The notes below the pieces were generated by a model. The model was not told the DNA's origin. It saw only the letters and a program-made list of their open reading frames with translations, and did not search any database. DNA of 64,000 bases from Parasporobacterium sp. (GTDB taxonomy: Bacteria > Bacillota > Clostridia > Lachnospirales > Lachnospiraceae): assembly GCA_017459985.1 (NCBI GenBank), contig JAFUBX010000037.1, forward strand, positions 51,310-115,309, written 5' to 3'. Shown here piece by piece: positions 1-8,493 of the stretch. Every line of letters begins with the position of its first letter. Position 1 is the first letter of the stretch. A program made the translations under genes and the position numbers.

Positions 1-1
1 G

Positions 2-115
2 GAGCAGGATCTGACAAAGGCGGTCTGCGGCGATCTGGAAAAGCATGCCTATTCCGTCAATGATTCCATTGCGGATCCCGGGATACGCAATCTGCATATC
101 CTGGCCGCGGTATAA
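2..115 (+). CDS. C-terminal end of an unidentified gene (cut by window edge)
   Basis: The first 37 codons in this frame are open and end at TAA 113-115, 15 bases before nrdG. The visible tail ends in RNLHILAAV. I do not recognise the family. The short gap to nrdG suggests cotranscription with it. The frame is read from the stop and from the lack of other stops only, so coding status is likely but the product is unknown. Confidence 0.5.
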   Translation, partial: EQDLTKAVCGDLEKHAYSVNDSIADPGIRNLHILAAV

Positions 116-130
116 CCAAAGGAGAGAATT

Positions 131-820
131 ATGAACATACACGGACTGCAGAAAATGACTCTGCTGGATTTTCCGGAGCATGTGGCGTGTACGGTGTTTC
201 TGGGGGGATGCGATTTCCGGTGCCCGTTCTGCCATAATTTTGAACTGGTGGACGGAAGCGCGAAGCCGGTGATGGAGGAAGAGGAGCTTCTGGCATTTCT
301 TTCCCGGAGGCAGGGGCTTCTGGACGGAGTTGCCGTCACAGGAGGCGAGCCCTGTCTGCATCCGGATCTGCCGGAGCTTCTGGCCAGGATCCGGGAACTG
401 GGCTTTCCGGTGAAGCTGGATTCCAACGGGTATCATCCGGACATGCTGAGGACTCTGCTCGATCAGCATCTGGTGGATTATATCGCCATGGATATCAAGA
501 ACAGCCCGGTAAACTATGCCCGGACCGCCGGCCTTCCGGAGGTGGATATGGGGCGGATCAGAGAGAGTATTTCTCTTCTGATGGAACAGGCGCCGGAGTA
601 TGAATTCCGGACCACCGTGATCCGGGAACTTCATGAGGAAGCGGATTTCCATGGGATCGGGGAGCTGATCCGGGGGGCGGAGCATTATTATCTCCAGCCG
701 TTTACCGACCGGGATTCCGTACCCTTTGGAGGATTTCATGCTCCGGAGGAGGAGCAGCTTAATGCTTATGCGGACATTATGAGGTCCTTTGTTGAGACCG
801 TCCGGGTCCGGGGCGTATGA
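131..820 (+). CDS. nrdG: Anaerobic ribonucleoside-triphosphate reductase activating protein (radical SAM)
   Basis: This radical SAM enzyme uses S-adenosylmethionine and a 4Fe-4S cluster to place the glycyl radical on NrdD. The cluster motif CxxxCxxC is at Cys27, Cys31 and Cys34, followed by the SAM-binding VTGGEP motif near residue 77. At 229 residues it belongs to the longer, clostridial form with a partial TIM barrel, close to generic pyruvate formate-lyase activating enzymes. The ATG has AGGAGAG upstream. It lies directly before nrdD, its natural partner, but the nrdD promoter starts downstream of its stop, so the two genes can be controlled separately. Confidence 0.9.
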   Translation: MNIHGLQKMTLLDFPEHVACTVFLGGCDFRCPFCHNFELVDGSAKPVMEEEELLAFLSRRQGLLDGVAVTGGEPCLHPDLPELLARIRELGFPVKLDSNGYHPDMLRTLLDQHLVDYIAMDIKNSPVNYARTAGLPEVDMGRIRESISLLMEQAPEYEFRTTVIRELHEEADFHGIGELIRGAEHYYLQPFTDRDSVPFGGFHAPEEEQLNAYADIMRSFVETVRVRGV

Positions 821-886
821 GCGGCGGAACCGGCCCTGCGAGGGGCGTTTCCGGGCAGGCTTTTATCCGGCGTACAAAGTGCACAA

Positions 887-957
887 CCACAAGATATAGT
901 TTTTTATAAAGTATTTGACCACAATATATTGACATCACGTCCTTCCCATGGTAATGT
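887..957 (+). promoter_or_regulatory. nrdD promoter with two NrdR boxes
   Basis: Two near-palindromes with cores CAAGATATAG (890-899) and CAATATATTG (922-931) match the NrdR-box core CwAtATaTwG. Their starts are 32 bp apart, about three helical turns, which is the spacing typical of NrdR operators. A promoter TTGACA (929-934), 17 bp, TAATGT (952-957) overlaps the second box, so NrdR binding would block the -35 element. This predicts dATP/ATP-responsive repression of nrdD. The nrdR gene is not in the window. Confidence 0.85.
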
Positions 958-1031
958 TTAGGTCGCAGCGCCAATCAGCGTGTTATTGGCTGCGCCAAAA
1001 GGAATTATTATTATCCGGGGAGGATTTTTTT

Positions 1032-3440
1032 ATGTATCAGGTTATTAAGAGAGACGGAAAAGTTGTAGACTTCAATATCAGCAAGATCAGCGGCGCCATC
1101 ACCAAGGCGTTCCAGGCACTGGAGAAGCAGTATCATCCCAGTGTGATTGAACTGATCTCGCTGCATGTAACCTCTGATTTTGAGAGCAAGATCGTAGACG
1201 GCAAGGTGACCGTGGAGCAGATCCAGGACAGCGTGGAGAAGGTCCTGTCGGAATCCGGCTATGCAGACGTGGCGAAGGCTTATATCCTCTACCGCCGTCA
1301 GAGAGAGAAGGTCCGTAATATCAATTCTGCCCTTCTTAATTATAAAGATCTGGTAGACAACTATCTGAAGATCAATGACTGGAGAGTCAAGGAGAACTCC
1401 ACCGTGACCTATTCCGTCGGCGGCCTGATCCTGTCCAACTCCGGTGCGATCACGGCAAATTACTGGCTGAGCGAGGTCTATGATGATGAGATCGCAGAGG
1501 CCCACAGAAGTGCAGCCATCCATCTCCATGACCTTTCCATGCTGACCGGATACTGCGCCGGATGGAGCCTGAAGCAGCTGATCCAGGAGGGTCTGGGCGG
1601 CGTTCCGGGCAAGATCACCTCTTCTCCGGCCAACCATCTGTCCACCCTGTGCAACCAGATGGTCAATTTCCTGGGAATTATGCAGAATGAATGGGCAGGC
1701 GCGCAGGCATTTTCCTCCTTTGACACCTATCTGGCTCCCTTTGTCAAGGTTGACAATCTGTCCCAGAAGGAAGTCAAGCAGTGTGTGCAGTCCTTCGTGT
1801 ACGGCGTGAATACTCCGAGCCGCTGGGGTACCCAGGCTCCGTTCTCCAACGTGACACTGGACTGGGTGGTTCCGAATGACCTGAAGAATCTGAACGCCAT
1901 CATCGGCGGAAAGGAAATGGACTTTACCTACGGCGACTGCCAGAAGGAAATGGACATGGTCAACAAGGCCTTCATCGAGGTCATGATCGAGGGAGACGCC
2001 AACGGACGCGGGTTCCAGTATCCGATCCCGACCTATTCCATTACCCGGGATTTTGACTGGAGCGAGACCGAGAACAACAAGCTTCTGTTCGAGATGACCG
2101 CCAAATACGGCACCCCGTATTTCTCCAATTATATTAATTCCGACATGGAGCCCTCCGATGTCCGGTCCATGTGCTGCAGACTGCGTCTGGACCTCAGAGA
2201 GCTGCGCAAGAAATCCGGCGGATTCTTCGGTTCCGGCGAATCCACAGGCTCCATCGGCGTCGTGACCATCAATATGCCGCGAATCGCTTATCTGGCAAAG
2301 GATGAGGAGGATTTCTACAAACGTCTGGACAACCTGATGGATATTTCCGCAAGGAGCCTTAAGACCAAACGTACAGTTATCACCAAGCTGCTGGATCAGG
2401 GACTGTATCCCTACACCAAGAGATATCTGGGAACCTTCAGCAACCATTTCTCTACCATCGGCCTGATCGGTATGAATGAAGTGGGACTGAATGCAAAATG
2501 GCTCCGGGCCGATCTTACGGACGAGAAGGTACAGCGCTTCACCCGCGACGTGCTGAATCACATGAGAGAGCGTCTGTCCGATTATCAGGAGATGTACGGC
2601 GACCTGTACAACCTGGAGGCAACTCCGGCAGAGTCCACGACCTACCGGTTCGCAAAGCACGACAAGGAGCAGTACCCGGATATCATCACCGCCAATATGA
2701 ACGGAACGCCCTATTATACGAACTCCTCCCATCTGCCGGTCGGCTACACGGAGGATGTGTTCTCCGCACTGGATATTCAGGATGATCTGCAGACTCTCTA
2801 TACCTCGGGAACCGTATTCCATGCATTCCTGGGCGAGAAGCTTCCGGACTGGAAGGCTGCAGCCAACCTGGTGCGCAAGATCGCCGAGAACTACAAGCTT
2901 CCGTATTACACCATGTCTCCGACCTACTCGGTCTGCAAGGATCATGGATATCTGACCGGAGAACAGTTCACCTGCCCGATCTGCGGAGCCAAGACGGAGG
3001 TTTACAGCCGGATAACGGGATACTATCGTCCGGTACAGAACTGGAACGACGGAAAGGCCCAGGAGTACAAGGACCGCAAGGTATACAACATTGGCCATTC
3101 TGTCCTGTCCCATACAGGCCCCAATCCGGCTCCGGTGGATGAGAAGGTCCCGGCTGTCCGCGATACCGCCGCTGCCGAAAAGGCACAGAAGAGCGCAGCT
3201 CCGGCCGATGAATTTGAAGCAATCCTGTTCAAGACACCGACCTGTCCGAACTGCCGGGCAGCAGGCGCGATCCTGGACAAGGCCGGCGTGAAATACGCCG
3301 CCTTAAATGCCAACGAAGAGAAGGAACTGGTGGAGAAATACGGCGTGAAGCAGGCACCGACCCTGGTCCTTCTGAACGGAGATTCCTTTGAGAAATACCG
3401 CGGGGTATCGGATATCAAGGGCTGGCTGATGAAACGGTAG
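1032..3440 (+). CDS. nrdD: Class III anaerobic ribonucleotide reductase with C-terminal redoxin domain
   Basis: The enzyme reduces ribonucleoside triphosphates without oxygen, using a glycyl radical. The start is set at ATG 1032 behind GGGGAGGA; an earlier in-frame ATG at 948 lies upstream of the predicted transcription start. Residues 1-90 form an ATP-cone. The barrel includes MCCRLRLD and the finger-loop region GSGESTGSIG. The C-terminal zinc-site cysteines are Cys635, Cys648 and Cys651, and the radical glycine is Gly663 in RITGYYRPV. Residues about 728-802 add a thioredoxin/glutaredoxin-like fold with CPNC at Cys738 and Cys741. The usual family length is 700-730, and the extra length is this domain, which suggests a dithiol reductant rather than formate. 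Confidence 0.93.
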   Translation: MYQVIKRDGKVVDFNISKISGAITKAFQALEKQYHPSVIELISLHVTSDFESKIVDGKVTVEQIQDSVEKVLSESGYADVAKAYILYRRQREKVRNINSALLNYKDLVDNYLKINDWRVKENSTVTYSVGGLILSNSGAITANYWLSEVYDDEIAEAHRSAAIHLHDLSMLTGYCAGWSLKQLIQEGLGGVPGKITSSPANHLSTLCNQMVNFLGIMQNEWAGAQAFSSFDTYLAPFVKVDNLSQKEVKQCVQSFVYGVNTPSRWGTQAPFSNVTLDWVVPNDLKNLNAIIGGKEMDFTYGDCQKEMDMVNKAFIEVMIEGDANGRGFQYPIPTYSITRDFDWSETENNKLLFEMTAKYGTPYFSNYINSDMEPSDVRSMCCRLRLDLRELRKKSGGFFGSGESTGSIGVVTINMPRIAYLAKDEEDFYKRLDNLMDISARSLKTKRTVITKLLDQGLYPYTKRYLGTFSNHFSTIGLIGMNEVGLNAKWLRADLTDEKVQRFTRDVLNHMRERLSDYQEMYGDLYNLEATPAESTTYRFAKHDKEQYPDIITANMNGTPYYTNSSHLPVGYTEDVFSALDIQDDLQTLYTSGTVFHAFLGEKLPDWKAAANLVRKIAENYKLPYYTMSPTYSVCKDHGYLTGEQFTCPICGAKTEVYSRITGYYRPVQNWNDGKAQEYKDRKVYNIGHSVLSHTGPNPAPVDEKVPAVRDTAAAEKAQKSAAPADEFEAILFKTPTCPNCRAAGAILDKAGVKYAALNANEEKELVEKYGVKQAPTLVLLNGDSFEKYRGVSDIKGWLMKR

Positions 3441-3463
3441 AGCACGGAAACAACGCTGCAGGC

Positions 3464-3494
3464 GGGCAGGAGTGACGCTCCTGCCCGATCTTTT
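3464..3494 (+). terminator. Rho-independent terminator after nrdD
   Basis: A perfect 9-bp stem GGGCAGGAG/CTCCTGCCC with a 5-base loop is followed by GATCTTTTG. It lies 23 bases past the nrdD stop. The T-tract is short, so some readthrough into the downstream flavoprotein gene is possible. Confidence 0.75.
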
Positions 3495-3517
3495 GTAATA
3501 AAAGGGAGAGACAGAAT

Positions 3518-4432
3518 ATGACAGACGTAATCATTGTGGGCGGAGGACCGGCGGGAATGACGGCCGCTCTTTATGCCCTTCGGAACGGCAAAAGCGCGCT
3601 GGTGATCGAGAAAAACGGATTCGGCGGGCAGATCACGCATTCCCCGAAGGTGGAAAATTATCCGGGTACCCTGTCCATGAGCGGCAATGAATTTGCCGAG
3701 CATACACTGGATCAGATCCTGGCCCAGGGGGCAGAGATCGAGTTCGAAACGGTGGTCTCCGTGGAAAATACTCCGGAGGGAAAGATTGTCCGGACGGAAG
3801 AGGGCGGAGAATACGAAGGCCGCACGGTGATCCTGGCCACCGGAGTCAAGCACCGGATGCTGGGGCTGGAAGGGGAAGAGGACCTTGTGGGCGAGGGCAT
3901 CTCCTTCTGCGCAGTGTGCGACGGGGATTTCTATGCAGACCGGACCGTCTGTGTCGCCGGCGGAGGCAACAGCGCGCTTCAGGAGGCGATCCTGCTTTCC
4001 GAAAAGAGCAAAGAGGTGATCATGCTGCAGGATCTGGACTTTTTTACCGGAGAGGCAAGGCTGCAGGATGTGCTGTTTGCCAGAGAGAATGTACGGGCGC
4101 TGACCGGCGTGAAGTTTCGCCGACTGATCACCCGGGACGGCGTCTTAACGGGGGTCGAAGTAGAATCCCGGGAAGACGGGACAGTACAGACCATCGACTG
4201 CGACGGGCTGTTTGTCGCCATCGGACTGATTCCGGAAAATGATCCCTTTGCGGACCTGGCGGATCTGAACAGCTATGGCTATTTCGATTCGGATGAACAG
4301 TGCCTGACCCGGACCCCCGGGATCTTCGTGGCCGGAGACTGCCGCAGCAAATACGTGCGGCAACTTACCACCGCTGTTGCCGACGGGGCCACCGCAGCGC
4401 TGGCCGCCTGCCGCTATATCAACGAACTGTAA
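3518..4432 (+). CDS. Thioredoxin-reductase-like FAD/disulfide oxidoreductase
   Basis: The protein (304 aa) has the thioredoxin reductase layout: an FAD-binding GGGPAG at residues 8-13, a redox pair CAVC at Cys131 and Cys134, and a C-terminal FAD motif near FVAGDCR. In the nucleotide-binding domain the GGGNSA loop is present, but the NADPH 2'-phosphate motif HRRxxxR is replaced by LQDLDFFTGEAR. That loss is known in ferredoxin-dependent or NADH-using relatives. Its position after an NrdD with a fused redoxin suggests that it re-reduces that domain; this is inference. TrxB is the family name, but the electron donor is uncertain. Confidence 0.85.
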   Translation: MTDVIIVGGGPAGMTAALYALRNGKSALVIEKNGFGGQITHSPKVENYPGTLSMSGNEFAEHTLDQILAQGAEIEFETVVSVENTPEGKIVRTEEGGEYEGRTVILATGVKHRMLGLEGEEDLVGEGISFCAVCDGDFYADRTVCVAGGGNSALQEAILLSEKSKEVIMLQDLDFFTGEARLQDVLFARENVRALTGVKFRRLITRDGVLTGVEVESREDGTVQTIDCDGLFVAIGLIPENDPFADLADLNSYGYFDSDEQCLTRTPGIFVAGDCRSKYVRQLTTAVADGATAALAACRYINEL

Positions 4433-4514
4433 GACAGGTTTTATTTGTCAGATCCGGAGAAATAGCAGACTCCAATCAGCATAACCGCGTATATACCAGC
4501 GGATGACGGGACTG

Positions 4515-4537
4515 TATAATCATTGAAAATAATGATT
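4515..4537 (+). promoter_or_regulatory. -10 element and overlapping palindrome before the SPFH gene
   Basis: TATAAT at 4515-4520 is followed at once by the perfect inverted repeat AATCATT (4518-4524) / AATGATT (4531-4537) with a 6-base spacer. The -35 is poor, which fits an activator- or repressor-controlled promoter. No cognate regulator is evident nearby. Confidence 0.45.
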
Positions 4538-4576
4538 CACACAGTACACGACATGATGTGTTGAGAGGAGAGTACA

Positions 4577-5362
4577 ATGAAAAAAATCGGAAAGAAAGCA
4601 GTCATTATCGCAGCAGCAGTGATCATCGTTCTAATCCTTGTGTTCAACGCCTTCTCCGTAGTCGAGGCCGGACATACCGGAGTTATCGTTACGCTGGGCA
4701 AGGTCACCGAAAGCACCCTGCAGGAGGGCCTGCACCTGAAGATCCCGTTCATCCAGGATATCGTGATGATCGACAACCGGATCGTAAAACTGGAGGTGCA
4801 GACGGAGGCGTTTTCCAAAGACCTTCAGACGGTCACCACCACACTGGCGATCAACTACAGGGTCGATACCGCCAAATCTTACAGCATCTACAAAAACATC
4901 GGTGCAAGCTATGAGGATGTGCTGATCACCCCCGCTGTCAACGAGGTTCTGAAGGCCACCACAGCCATGTATACCGCAGAGGAGAGCGTGACCAACAGAA
5001 ACATGATCTCCGAGGGTCTGGTAGCCGGACTGAATGAGAAGCTGAACGCCGACGGCCTGTATGTGACGGATGTCAACATTATCAACTTTGATTTCTCTGA
5101 AGCGTTTATTACCGCCATTGAGGAGAAGCAGGTCGCCCAGCAGCAGCTTTTAAAGGCCGAGACGGACAAACAGAAAGCCATTACCAACGCCCAGGCCGAA
5201 GCTGAATCGGTGAGGATCAAAGCCCAGGCGGAGGCCGACGCCAACAAGACGATCGCCCAGTCCCTGTCGGATGAGATCATTGAGTATCAGAAAATCCAGA
5301 AATGGGATGGAATTCTGCCTCAGGTCACAGGTGCCGGCGGATCCTTCGTCACCATCGACTGA
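4577..5362 (+). CDS. SPFH/band 7 (prohibitin-like) membrane protein
   Basis: The protein has one N-terminal membrane segment (residues about 8-28) followed by an SPFH domain (about 30-200) and a heptad-rich, Ala/Gln/Glu-rich coiled coil (about 190-250). This is the prohibitin/HflC layout, in which oligomers form membrane rings that organise proteases or lipid domains. At 261 aa it is close to archaeal and clostridial prohibitins. The ATG follows GAGAGGAGAG. It stands alone between two terminators, so the context gives no specific role. Confidence 0.85.
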   Translation: MKKIGKKAVIIAAAVIIVLILVFNAFSVVEAGHTGVIVTLGKVTESTLQEGLHLKIPFIQDIVMIDNRIVKLEVQTEAFSKDLQTVTTTLAINYRVDTAKSYSIYKNIGASYEDVLITPAVNEVLKATTAMYTAEESVTNRNMISEGLVAGLNEKLNADGLYVTDVNIINFDFSEAFITAIEEKQVAQQQLLKAETDKQKAITNAQAEAESVRIKAQAEADANKTIAQSLSDEIIEYQKIQKWDGILPQVTGAGGSFVTID

Positions 5363-5442
5363 CGCGGGGCGCCGAAAACATCGGGGATTGCGGACATCGG
5401 TTCAGTCACCGGTTCAGCAGGACCCGGAAAGAAACAGAAAAA

Positions 5443-5476
5443 CTGCCGTACTTCAAAAGAGTGCGGCAGCTTTTTT
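5443..5476 (+). terminator. Terminator after the SPFH gene
   Basis: The stem CTGCCGTAC/GTGCGGCAG has one G-T pair and a 9-base loop, and is followed by CTTTTTTGC. It closes the SPFH transcript about 80 bases past its stop. Confidence 0.85.
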
Positions 5477-5595
5477 GCACGCACGGGAGACCGGAAAGGA
5501 CCGGCGTTTCCCGGCATGGGCAGAACCTCACTACCCATTGGAGTAGTTTTGGCGCCGGGTATAAAATTTAGGCCAATTTTCTCCGGAACTATGAC

Positions 5596-5624
5596 TTGAA
5601 AAAAGTCGGGGTGATGAGTATCAT
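5596..5624 (+). promoter_or_regulatory. Predicted promoter of the rnf operon
   Basis: TTGAAA (5596-5601) and TATCAT (5619-5624) are 17 bp apart, 46 bases before the rnfC start. The rest of the 5477-5669 gap shows no gene. Confidence 0.6.
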
Positions 5625-5669
5625 GGATAAGGTTTATGTATTTTAATTATTCAGAAGAGGAGAATCAAA

Positions 5670-7046
5670 TTGAAAAAACTGCACGGTGTGAAAGCACCAC
5701 ATTGGAAAAATACGGCTGAGCTTGCAGCTGTCCGGATTCCGGTTCCGCCAGAGGTGGTCGTTCCGATGTCCATGCATATCGGAGCTCCTGCCAAACCGGT
5801 GGTAAAGGCCGGAGATCCTGTCAAAGTAGGACAGTTGATCGCGGAAGCAGGCGGATTTGTGTCTGCGCCGATCCATTCCGGAGTGTCCGGAAAGGTCAAG
5901 AAGATCGACGATGTGCTGCTGTCAAACGGACAGAGAGGAACGGCAGTGATCATCGAAACAGACGGGGAACAGTCTGTCTATGAAGGGGTTGCCCCGGTTC
6001 CGGTCTCTTCCAAAGAAGAGCTGATCGAAGCAGTGAAAGCCAGCGGGCTGGTGGGCCTGGGCGGCGCCGGATTCCCGGCCTCCGTAAAACTGATGGTCAA
6101 AGACGGCGTTAAGATCGATTATCTGCTGGTGAACGGAGCTGAGTGCGAGCCCTATATCACTTCCGATACCCGGACCATGCTGGACGATGCGGAAGCGGTG
6201 ATTGGCGGCGCGGAGCTGGTTCAGAAATACCTGAACATCCCGCAGACGGTCTTCGGGATCGAAGACAACAAAAAGGAATGTATCCGCAAACTGGAGGAGC
6301 TTAGCAGGGACAAGTCCGGGATGAGTGTACAGGCCCTTCCGGCCATGTACCCGCAGGGCGGTGAGAAGGTTCTGATCTACAATGTGACCGGCAGAGAAGT
6401 CCCGGAGGGAAAGCTTCCCGCCGACGCCGGATGCATTGTCATGAACTGTACCTCCCTGGCAGCGCTTTATAAATACATCCGCACAGGAATGCCCCTGGTG
6501 GAGAAGTGCATTACCGTGGACGGATCCGCTGTGGTCAATCCGCAGAATGTCATTGCTCCGATCGGAACGCCGATCAAGTATCTGTTCGAATTCTGCGGCG
6601 GATTTCAGAAGGATCCGGAGAAGATCCTGTACGGCGGCCCCATGATGGGCATCGCGGTCCCGGATACCGAAGTGCCGGTCCTGAAGGGAACCAATGCGGT
6701 TCTGGCTTTTGATCATGCCGATGCGATCCTTCCGGAACCGACGGCCTGTATCCGCTGCGGCAACTGTGTCAGCCACTGTCCAATGCGGCTGGCTCCGCTG
6801 GAGATCGAACGGGCCTACACACTGAAGAAACCGGAGTTTCTGGAACGGGAGAAGGTGGGCCTTTGCATGGAATGCGGATGCTGCGCATTCGGATGTCCGG
6901 CCAAGAGACCGCTGGTGCATGTCATGAAGCTGTCCAAGCTGATGCTGAGAGATTATCAGAACGCGAAGAAACTGGAAGAAGAGAAGAAGGCTGCCAAGGC
7001 ACAGAAAGCAGCTGCTGAGAATGGGAAGGAGGAGAAAAAAGAATGA
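5670..7046 (+). CDS. rnfC: Rnf complex subunit RnfC
   Basis: RnfC is the peripheral NADH-side subunit of the Rnf complex, which couples ferredoxin oxidation and NAD reduction to Na+ or H+ export. An N-terminal lipoyl-like domain is followed by a flavin/NADH-binding GLGGAGFP motif, a SLBB-like segment and two 4Fe-4S sites (Cys360/363/366/370 and Cys399/402/405/409). A Lys/Glu/Ala-rich tail follows. The start is TTG with AGAGGAGA upstream; no ATG fits. It is the first gene of a six-gene operon with overlapping or near-overlapping junctions. Confidence 0.95.
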   Translation: MKKLHGVKAPHWKNTAELAAVRIPVPPEVVVPMSMHIGAPAKPVVKAGDPVKVGQLIAEAGGFVSAPIHSGVSGKVKKIDDVLLSNGQRGTAVIIETDGEQSVYEGVAPVPVSSKEELIEAVKASGLVGLGGAGFPASVKLMVKDGVKIDYLLVNGAECEPYITSDTRTMLDDAEAVIGGAELVQKYLNIPQTVFGIEDNKKECIRKLEELSRDKSGMSVQALPAMYPQGGEKVLIYNVTGREVPEGKLPADAGCIVMNCTSLAALYKYIRTGMPLVEKCITVDGSAVVNPQNVIAPIGTPIKYLFEFCGGFQKDPEKILYGGPMMGIAVPDTEVPVLKGTNAVLAFDHADAILPEPTACIRCGNCVSHCPMRLAPLEIERAYTLKKPEFLEREKVGLCMECGCCAFGCPAKRPLVHVMKLSKLMLRDYQNAKKLEEEKKAAKAQKAAAENGKEEKKE

Positions 7047-7960
7047 GTCAGTTAACCGTTTCCTCTTCACCGCATATACGCCAGAATACCACAACCCAGC
7101 GCGTCATGCTGGACGTGATCATTGCACTGATGCCGGCCCTGATCGCATCGGTGATCATTTTCGGATTCCGGGCTCTGCTGATCGTTGCGATCTGTGTGGC
7201 CTGTTGTGTTCTGGCAGAGTTTATCTGGCAGAAGCTGATGCATCAGAAGGTCACCGTCTCGGATCTGACCGCAGTCGTTACCGGTATTCTGCTGGCTTAT
7301 AATCTGCCGGTGGGAATCCCGATCTGGCAGGCAATCATCGGCTGTATTGTTGCCATTATCGGCGTGAAGCAGTTGTTCGGCGGCGTCGGAAAGAACTTCG
7401 TCAATCCGGCTATCACCGCCCGTATCGTGATGTTCCTGGCATTTTCCGTGAGTATGACCACCTGGGTATTCCCGGATGCGGTATCCTCCGCGACCCCGCT
7501 GGGCCTGATTTCTTCCGGTTCCATTGACCAGCTGCCCAGCCTGATGAATATGTTCCTGGGCGTAAGGGGCGGCTGTCTGGGTGAGACCAGTGTTCTGGCC
7601 CTGCTGCTCGGCGGGATCTACCTGGTGATCCGCAAGGTCATCACCTGGCATACCCCGGTTATTTATATCGCAACCGTATTCTTATTTACCCTGGCTCTGG
7701 GACAGCAGCCGGTCTATCAGATCATGTCCGGCGGCCTGATGCTGGGGGCCATCTTCATGGCAACGGATTATGTGACCACTCCGTATTCCGCAATCGGTAA
7801 GATTATTTTCGGACTCGGCGCAGGGATCCTTACGGTGATCATCCGTGTTTACGGCAGTTATCCGGAAGGCGTTTCCTACTCCATCCTGTTAATGAACATT
7901 CTGACACCGTATATCAACAGGATCAGGGTGACCAGACCGGTGGGAGGTGCAAAGGCATGA
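7043..7960 (+). CDS. rnfD: Rnf complex subunit RnfD
   Basis: This integral membrane subunit has many hydrophobic helices and a covalent FMN site. The attachment threonine is predicted as Thr151 in SSATPLG. It overlaps the rnfC stop by 4 bases, and its ribosome binding site AAGGAGGAG lies within the rnfC 3' end, so translation is coupled. Its 305 aa are normal for the clostridial family. RnfD passes electrons across the membrane together with RnfG, A and E. Confidence 0.95.
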   Translation: MSQLTVSSSPHIRQNTTTQRVMLDVIIALMPALIASVIIFGFRALLIVAICVACCVLAEFIWQKLMHQKVTVSDLTAVVTGILLAYNLPVGIPIWQAIIGCIVAIIGVKQLFGGVGKNFVNPAITARIVMFLAFSVSMTTWVFPDAVSSATPLGLISSGSIDQLPSLMNMFLGVRGGCLGETSVLALLLGGIYLVIRKVITWHTPVIYIATVFLFTLALGQQPVYQIMSGGLMLGAIFMATDYVTTPYSAIGKIIFGLGAGILTVIIRVYGSYPEGVSYSILLMNILTPYINRIRVTRPVGGAKA

Positions 7961-8490
7961 AAAGTTCCGCAAAAAATGATTTTGTAATGCCCATCGCAGT
8001 TCTTACGATTATTTGTCTGGTCATCACCGCACTGCTGGCTCTGACCAACAGTGCCACGGAACCGGTGATTACCAAAGCGGCTGCTGAAAGAGCAGAGGCT
8101 GCAAGGACGGAGATCATCCCCGAGGCAGAGGGATTTGAACTGATGGAAGTGGATGGTCTGCCATCCACGGTAAAAGAAGCATACAGCACCACCAATGACT
8201 GCGGCTATATCTTTATGCTGGAGACCATGGGATACGGCGGTGAGATGGATCTGATCCTGGGAATGGATAATGACGGAGAGATCATCGCCGTGAAAACACT
8301 GGCACACAGCGAGACCAAGGGTATGGGATCCAAGACTGCAGAAGAGCCCTTCCGCAGCCAGTTTACCGGAAAAGACGAGAGTCTGGAGGGCGTCAGCGCC
8401 ATTTCCGGAGCCACGATCTCTTCCAAAGCCTATCTGGGAGCTGTGGCAGATGCATTTGCTGCATTCAATTTAGTGACGGGGGTGGAATAA
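7957..8490 (+). CDS. rnfG: Rnf complex subunit RnfG
   Basis: RnfG is a single-pass membrane protein (hydrophobic residues about 10-30) with an extracytoplasmic FMN-binding domain. The flavin is esterified to a threonine, here Thr153 in SGATISS. At 177 aa it is a little short but complete. The ATG overlaps the rnfD stop as ATGA. Confidence 0.95.
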   Translation: MKSSAKNDFVMPIAVLTIICLVITALLALTNSATEPVITKAAAERAEAARTEIIPEAEGFELMEVDGLPSTVKEAYSTTNDCGYIFMLETMGYGGEMDLILGMDNDGEIIAVKTLAHSETKGMGSKTAEEPFRSQFTGKDESLEGVSAISGATISSKAYLGAVADAFAAFNLVTGVE

Positions 8491-8493
8491 ACA

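Noticed and set aside
1011-3113. 700-codon open frame on the minus strand opposite nrdD
   Set aside because: It is a shadow frame of the strongly biased nrdD codons. The sequence has no recognisable domain and no ribosome binding site.
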